Source: Metaruminococcus_A sp050943475
Lineage (GTDB): Bacteria > Bacillota > Clostridia > Oscillospirales > Ruminococcaceae
NCBI GenBank assembly: GCA_050943475.1
Contig: JBMNPF010000017.1
Location: 1-25,594, forward strand
DNA: 25,594 bases
Direction of reading: 5' to 3'
Position numbers and translations under genes: made by a program. The notes under the pieces are model-generated. The model did no database searches. It saw only the letters and a list, made by a program, of their open reading frames with translations, and had not been told where the DNA came from. This document shows, piece after piece, positions 22,724 to 25,594 of the stretch (positions are counted from its first letter, which is position 1; each line of letters starts with the position of its first letter).

Positions 22724-24281
22724 CGATGTATTCTTCCTCTACTTCTTCTAAAACGTATTTATGGTGCGCGGCGATTGTCTCGTCGTAGCAGACAAAGGAT
22801 GCTTCCACATGCTGTTTGGGAAGCTTGGGGGTCAGCACACTGACCAGCGGCACAATGATGAGCGAAAAAACAATCGCCAGTGCGCCGACATTGAGCGGGG
22901 AATTGAGCAGTGCAAACGGTGCGGGGAGAATGGTTCCGGTCATATTAAGGATGAGCCCGGCCACGGTGATGACAATACCGGAGATAAACCCGGCCCAAAC
23001 GCCCGCACGGGTTGTTCCTTTCCAGAACAGGCCATACAAAAACGGCCCAAGAAAGGCACCCGCCAGCGCGCCCCACGAAATTGACATCAGGCTGGAGATC
23101 ATGCTGTTGGGGTTGAGGGCAATCAGAACCGAAACGGCGATGAAACCGGCACACAGCAGCCGGATCACCAACATCTGCCGCTTGTTGTTCATTTTCGGGA
23201 AGAAAATGCCCTTTAAAAAGTCAATGGTAAAGGTGGAGCTGGAGGTGATCACCAACGAGGAAAGGGTGGACATCGAAGCGGAAAGCACCAGGATAATGAC
23301 CACCGCAATCAACAAATCCGGCAAGGACTGGAGCATGGTGGGAACCACGCTGTCAAAGCCGCCGGCAGGGGTATCGCCCTCAACAAAAAGGCGCCCAAAC
23401 CCACCCATAAAGTAGGAACCGCCCGCAATAATCAGGGCAAAAACGGTGGAGATAATGGTGCCGGTTTTAATCGTTTTTTCATTCTTCACCGTGTAGAATT
23501 TGTGGATCATCTGCGGCAGGCCCCAGGTACCAAGACTTGTAAGGATAACCACGCCGAACAAGCTGATGGGATCTGGACCAAAGAATGAGGTGAACGGCCC
23601 GGCCATTTCCGAACCGCCCGCAGGCTGCAACTGGGAAAGCTGCGCCACGGACTCCATAAAACCCCCGTGTACGTTGAGTACCGCAAGTACGACTGCAACA
23701 ATGCCCACCAGCATAATAATCCCCTGGATAAAGTCGTTGATGGCCGTTGCCATATAACCGCCCGCAATGACATAAATGGCTGTGAGCACCGCCATTCCAA
23801 TGATGCACCAGGTAAAGTCGATGCCAAAGGCCATTGCAAACAGTCCGGAAAGCCCTTTGTAAATGGAAGCGGTATATGGAACCAAAAACACAAATATGAT
23901 AATGGACGCCGCTATTTTCATTGGCTTGCTGAGGTAGCGCCGTTCAAAAAACTCCGGCATGGTCGCCGCCTCAAAATGTTTGGTCATAACACGGGTGCGT
24001 CGTCCAAGAACAACCCAGGCGAGCAAACTGCCAATAATAGCGTTTCCAATGCCAATCCAGGTGGCGGAAATACCGAAGTTCCAGCCGAACTGCCCGGCAT
24101 ATCCAACAAAAACAACCGCTGAAAAATAAGAAGTCCCATACGCAAAAGCCGTGAGCCAGGGGCCAACGTTGCGTCCGCCCAAGACAAAGTCGTTAACACT
24201 TCGAATTTTTTTGCGGCAGTACAGGCCAATCCCCGCCGTCACGATTACAAAAATAACCAGTACAATAATTTTAACCGCCAT
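22710..24281 (-). CDS. Sodium:solute symporter (SSS family)
   Basis: 523 residues with about 13 membrane helices of the LeuT-fold SSS family. The first helix starts at VKIIVLVIFVIV, followed by the conserved S-V-N-D-F-V-L-G-G-R-N loop, G-T-S-Y-F-S-A, and the sodium-site region L-S-A-S-M-S-T-L-S-S in the eighth helix area. The substrate cannot be read from sequence; the operon suggests an aromatic acid such as phenylacetate, or an amino acid. ATG 24281 is chosen because AAAGGA lies six bases upstream; the longer frame lacks one. It is the first gene behind the T-box. Confidence 0.92.
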   Translation of the reverse strand: MAVKIIVLVIFVIVTAGIGLYCRKKIRSVNDFVLGGRNVGPWLTAFAYGTSYFSAVVFVGYAGQFGWNFGISATWIGIGNAIIGSLLAWVVLGRRTRVMTKHFEAATMPEFFERRYLSKPMKIAASIIIFVFLVPYTASIYKGLSGLFAMAFGIDFTWCIIGMAVLTAIYVIAGGYMATAINDFIQGIIMLVGIVAVVLAVLNVHGGFMESVAQLSQLQPAGGSEMAGPFTSFFGPDPISLFGVVILTSLGTWGLPQMIHKFYTVKNEKTIKTGTIISTVFALIIAGGSYFMGGFGRLFVEGDTPAGGFDSVVPTMLQSLPDLLIAVVIILVLSASMSTLSSLVITSSSTFTIDFLKGIFFPKMNNKRQMLVIRLLCAGFIAVSVLIALNPNSMISSLMSISWGALAGAFLGPFLYGLFWKGTTRAGVWAGFISGIVITVAGLILNMTGTILPAPFALLNSPLNVGALAIVFSLIIVPLVSVLTPKLPKQHVEASFVCYDETIAAHHKYVLEEVEEEYIDGND

Positions 24282-24307
24282 AAAGGGTCCTTTCCGGTAA
24301 GCATTAC

Positions 24308-24330
24308 AAAAGGACACACCGTGTCCTTTT
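24308..24330 (-). promoter_or_regulatory. Hairpin just upstream of the symporter start
   Basis: Ten perfect base pairs (aaaaggacac with gtgtcctttt) and a 3-base loop, ending 27 bases before the symporter ATG. The T-run that follows is short (TTTT), so weak termination, RNA stability or translational control are all possible. Confidence 0.45.
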
Positions 24331-24379
24331 CAATCCTTCCTGTTTTCTATTTTACCGTAGTTTCACCGCTTTGTAAATG

Positions 24380-24402
24380 CCGGAGAGGCTTCTTTTCTCC
24401 GG
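24380..24402 (-). other. Hairpin in the distal part of the T-box leader
   Basis: Seven base pairs (ccggaga with tctccgg) around nine bases, located between the T-box terminator and the symporter gene. No T-run on either side. Possibly a stabilising structure at the 5' end of the processed mRNA. Confidence 0.3.
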
Positions 24403-24481
24403 TTTACGGCAGAATGGGCCTGCAAGACCCCCGCGACTGTTTTTTAGGCAAACGTCAAAACAAGCTCACCGCCTGCAGTCA

Positions 24482-24742
24482 TAAAAAATGCCTTTCATCC
24501 CTGACGTTATGGGACGAAAGGTTGCTTCGCGGTACCACCCATATTCACCAACTCACCGGTGCACTTACAGCATTACGCTGGTTTCCCTTAACGCAGGATT
24601 ACGCCGCCGGCTACTCTGTTTGGGTTCACCGGAAGAACTCGGGGGAGAACTTCAAAACCAGCCGGTCACAGACATGCTTGCAGTCATGACATGTCCTCCC
24701 TGAGAGTGGCTTGGCCTCTACTTTTCCCTTTCAGCGTCGTTG
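24482..24742 (-). promoter_or_regulatory. T-box leader, specifier read as TTC (Phe)
   Basis: On the minus strand the AGTA of the specifier loop is at 24719-24722, and an AG-bulge/distal-loop region (CAGGGAGG...TGCAAG) follows. The invariant T-box TGGTACCGCG is at 24528-24537. The terminator is an 11-base-pair stem (24491-24501 with 24511-24521) followed by six T's. Stem I can be drawn with GAGGCCAAGCC paired to GGCTGGTTTT above the specifier loop and GGG (24726-24728) paired to CCC (24643-24645) below it. This leaves GAAG-TTC-T on the 3' side, so the specifier is TTC at 24647-24649. If the loop is shifted by one base the codon would be GTT (Val); the aromatic operon favours Phe. Uncharged tRNA would turn the operon on. 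Confidence 0.9.
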
Positions 24743-24748
24743 TCTTTA

Positions 24749-24778
24749 ATTATAATTGTTTACGCCGCTGTTTGTCAA
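24749..24778 (-). promoter_or_regulatory. Promoter of the T-box/ior operon
   Basis: Consensus TTGACA (24773-24778), an 18-base spacer, and consensus TATAAT (24749-24754) on the minus strand. The start of transcription should fall near 24742. It is divergent from the yjbQ promoter 34 bases away. Confidence 0.88.
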
Positions 24779-24811
24779 ACGATTTTACCCATTTAAATGG
24801 AGAAAGTATGG

Positions 24812-24840
24812 TTGTAAATTTGTGCAATTTGTAATATAAT
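24812..24840 (+). promoter_or_regulatory. Promoter of yjbQ
   Basis: TTGTAA (24812-24817), a 17-base spacer, and TATAAT (24835-24840), 36 bases before the yjbQ ATG. Confidence 0.75.
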
Positions 24841-24876
24841 GCAGAAAAATAAAATCAAAATGGAGGCAGCGAATCG

Positions 24877-25275
24877 ATGAGCGTTTATGAATATCAAATT
24901 CGAACCGAGGCGGAAGGATTTGTTGACATTACCATGCAGGTCAACGATGCTGTTCAAAAAAGCGGGGTTCGTTCCGGTATCTGCGTGGTGTTTACCCCGC
25001 ATACCACTTCAGCGATTACCGTCAACGAAAATGCCGACCCGGATGTAAAAACTGATCTGCTCAAAGGACTTGCAGAAAGCTACCCGGAACTGCCCGCATA
25101 CCGCCACATGGAGGGAAACTCCACCGCACACCTGAAATCCAGTTGCGTTGGGTGTTCGGAAACTCTGATTGTTGAAAACGGCCGGCTGCTGCTTGGTATG
25201 TGGCAGGATGTGTATTTCTGCGAATTTGACGGCCCTCGCAGCCGCCATTTTTACGTCAAAATCATCGAGGGCTGA
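24877..25275 (+). CDS. yjbQ: YjbQ/UPF0047 family protein
   Basis: 132 residues, the full length of the UPF0047 family. Conserved pieces are T-P-H-T-T-S-A-I-T-V-N-E-N-A-D-P-D, then N-S-T-A-H-L-K, and E-N-G-R-L-L-L-G-x-W-Q near the C-terminus. Family members form trimers and have been described as having weak thiamine-phosphate synthase activity; the true role is uncertain. GGAGG lies 10 bases before the ATG and a good promoter precedes it. It is the only protein gene between this promoter and the terminator at 25456-25486. Confidence 0.93.
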   Translation: MSVYEYQIRTEAEGFVDITMQVNDAVQKSGVRSGICVVFTPHTTSAITVNENADPDVKTDLLKGLAESYPELPAYRHMEGNSTAHLKSSCVGCSETLIVENGRLLLGMWQDVYFCEFDGPRSRHFYVKIIEG

Positions 25276-25283
25276 TCCGAATA

Positions 25284-25486
25284 AGGCTGTATTAGGCAAC
25301 CAGAAAGACTTTAATGATAGAGGCTGGGCGGCCTCATATCCTGAACCTTTGCCTGTAGGCTGGGATTCCAAATTGCAGCCAGACTCTTCGTTTTACATAA
25401 AATCAAAAGGCCGCGGTTTAGAGTCGTACTCTAAAGGACAGTCGCTATGTAGGATACGGTGTAGCCTGTGAGGGCTGCACCGTTTT
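25284..25486 (+). ncRNA. Candidate structured non-coding RNA (family not certain, possibly raiA-like)
   Basis: No protein is encoded here, yet about 200 bases hold closely packed helices: gaggc/gcctc (25320-25335), ggctg/cagcc (25358-25380) and an 8-base-pair hairpin tttagagt/actctaaa (25417-25435). A long-range pairing of AGGCTGTA (25284-25291) with TGTAGCCT (25460-25467) could close the element. GACTCT at 25382 can also pair with AGAGTC inside the last hairpin, as in a pseudoknot. A terminator forms the 3' end. Size and layout suggest a stand-alone RNA such as the raiA-motif or 6S class, but I cannot confirm either from memory. It may be cut from the yjbQ transcript or have its own promoter. 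Confidence 0.5.
25456..25486 (+). terminator. Terminator behind yjbQ and the structured RNA
   Basis: Eleven-base-pair stem acggtgtagcc/ggctgcaccgt (one G-T pair) followed by TTTTCCTTT. Its 5' arm can alternatively pair with 25284-25291. Confidence 0.8.
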
Positions 25487-25494
25487 CCTTTGTT

Positions 25495-25594
25495 TCAAGC
25501 GGATTTCAGCGGGTTTTCTCTCATTTCTTCCATTGCCGCAATCAGTTCCTTTTCGGTCGGGATATTGATTATCCCTACAGCAGTAAAAGAAATA
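25495..25594 (-). CDS. C-terminal end of an unidentified protein (cut by window edge)
   Basis: On the minus strand an open frame enters from the right edge and runs 32 codons to a TGA at 25495-25497, ending IPTEKELIAAMEEMRENPLKSA. The end is helical and charged, as in many C-termini, and the stop lies just beyond the plus-strand terminator. Too little is visible to name a family. It could be spurious, but position and codon use fit a convergent gene. Confidence 0.45.
   Translation of the reverse strand, partial: ISFTAVGIINIPTEKELIAAMEEMRENPLKSA

Overview
The window reads as chromosomal DNA from a low-to-mid-GC Gram-positive anaerobe of the class Clostridia, probably a gut-type member of the Oscillospirales/Ruminococcaceae. 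The lineage is inferred from a T-box leader, a CIRCE heat-shock operator, strong AGGAGG-type ribosome sites, an AgrC/LytTR two-component pair, a sortase-type surface protein, ferredoxin-linked oxidoreductases and many Clostridia-type small proteins. No mobile element, phage, CRISPR array or resistance gene was seen.

Layout. 1-671: end of an rRNA operon (23S 3' end, tRNA-Lys, tRNA-Glu, 5S, a CAT-anticodon tRNA, tRNA-Trp, terminator). 1133-2814: a glyoxalase-like VOC protein facing a metallo-beta-lactamase-fold hydrolase, then a small heat-shock protein whose upstream region carries CIRCE. 3067-6236: a promoter-to-terminator operon of a [4Fe-4S] aldo/keto reductase-like protein, a ThuA-like protein and a Gfo/Idh/MocA dehydrogenase, probably for an unusual sugar or cyclitol. 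6238-7667: a small membrane protein overlapping a convergent amidase-like protein, then a nearly 690-base gene-free stretch rich in hairpins.

7668-16509: a signalling and surface locus. It begins with a histidine kinase whose C-terminus is an RsiV-like (DUF4163/DUF3298) extracytoplasmic half, translationally coupled to a LytTR response regulator. After a terminator come a membrane diguanylate cyclase, a 100-residue unknown protein, a small membrane protein broken by a frameshift, and a 1216-residue repetitive secreted protein with a sortase-like tail.

16657-18436: a degenerate heavy-metal-domain protein and a patatin phospholipase on the minus strand, divergent from a VanZ-like membrane protein whose best start codon appears to be ATT. 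24778 down to 18553 (minus strand): a five-gene operon of sodium:solute symporter, phenylacetate-CoA ligase, indolepyruvate:ferredoxin oxidoreductase alpha and beta, and a double-ACT protein. It is preceded by a perfect -35/-10 promoter and a T-box whose specifier I read as TTC (Phe). This suggests an operon induced by phenylalanine starvation that imports arylacetates, activates them, and reductively carboxylates them to aromatic 2-oxo acids. 24812-25594: a YjbQ protein, a highly structured ~200-base RNA candidate ending in a terminator, and the C-terminal end of a convergent gene that runs off the window.

The strongest points for follow-up are the kinase-RsiV fusion, the T-box-controlled arylacetate/2-oxoacid operon, and the structured RNA at the right edge.
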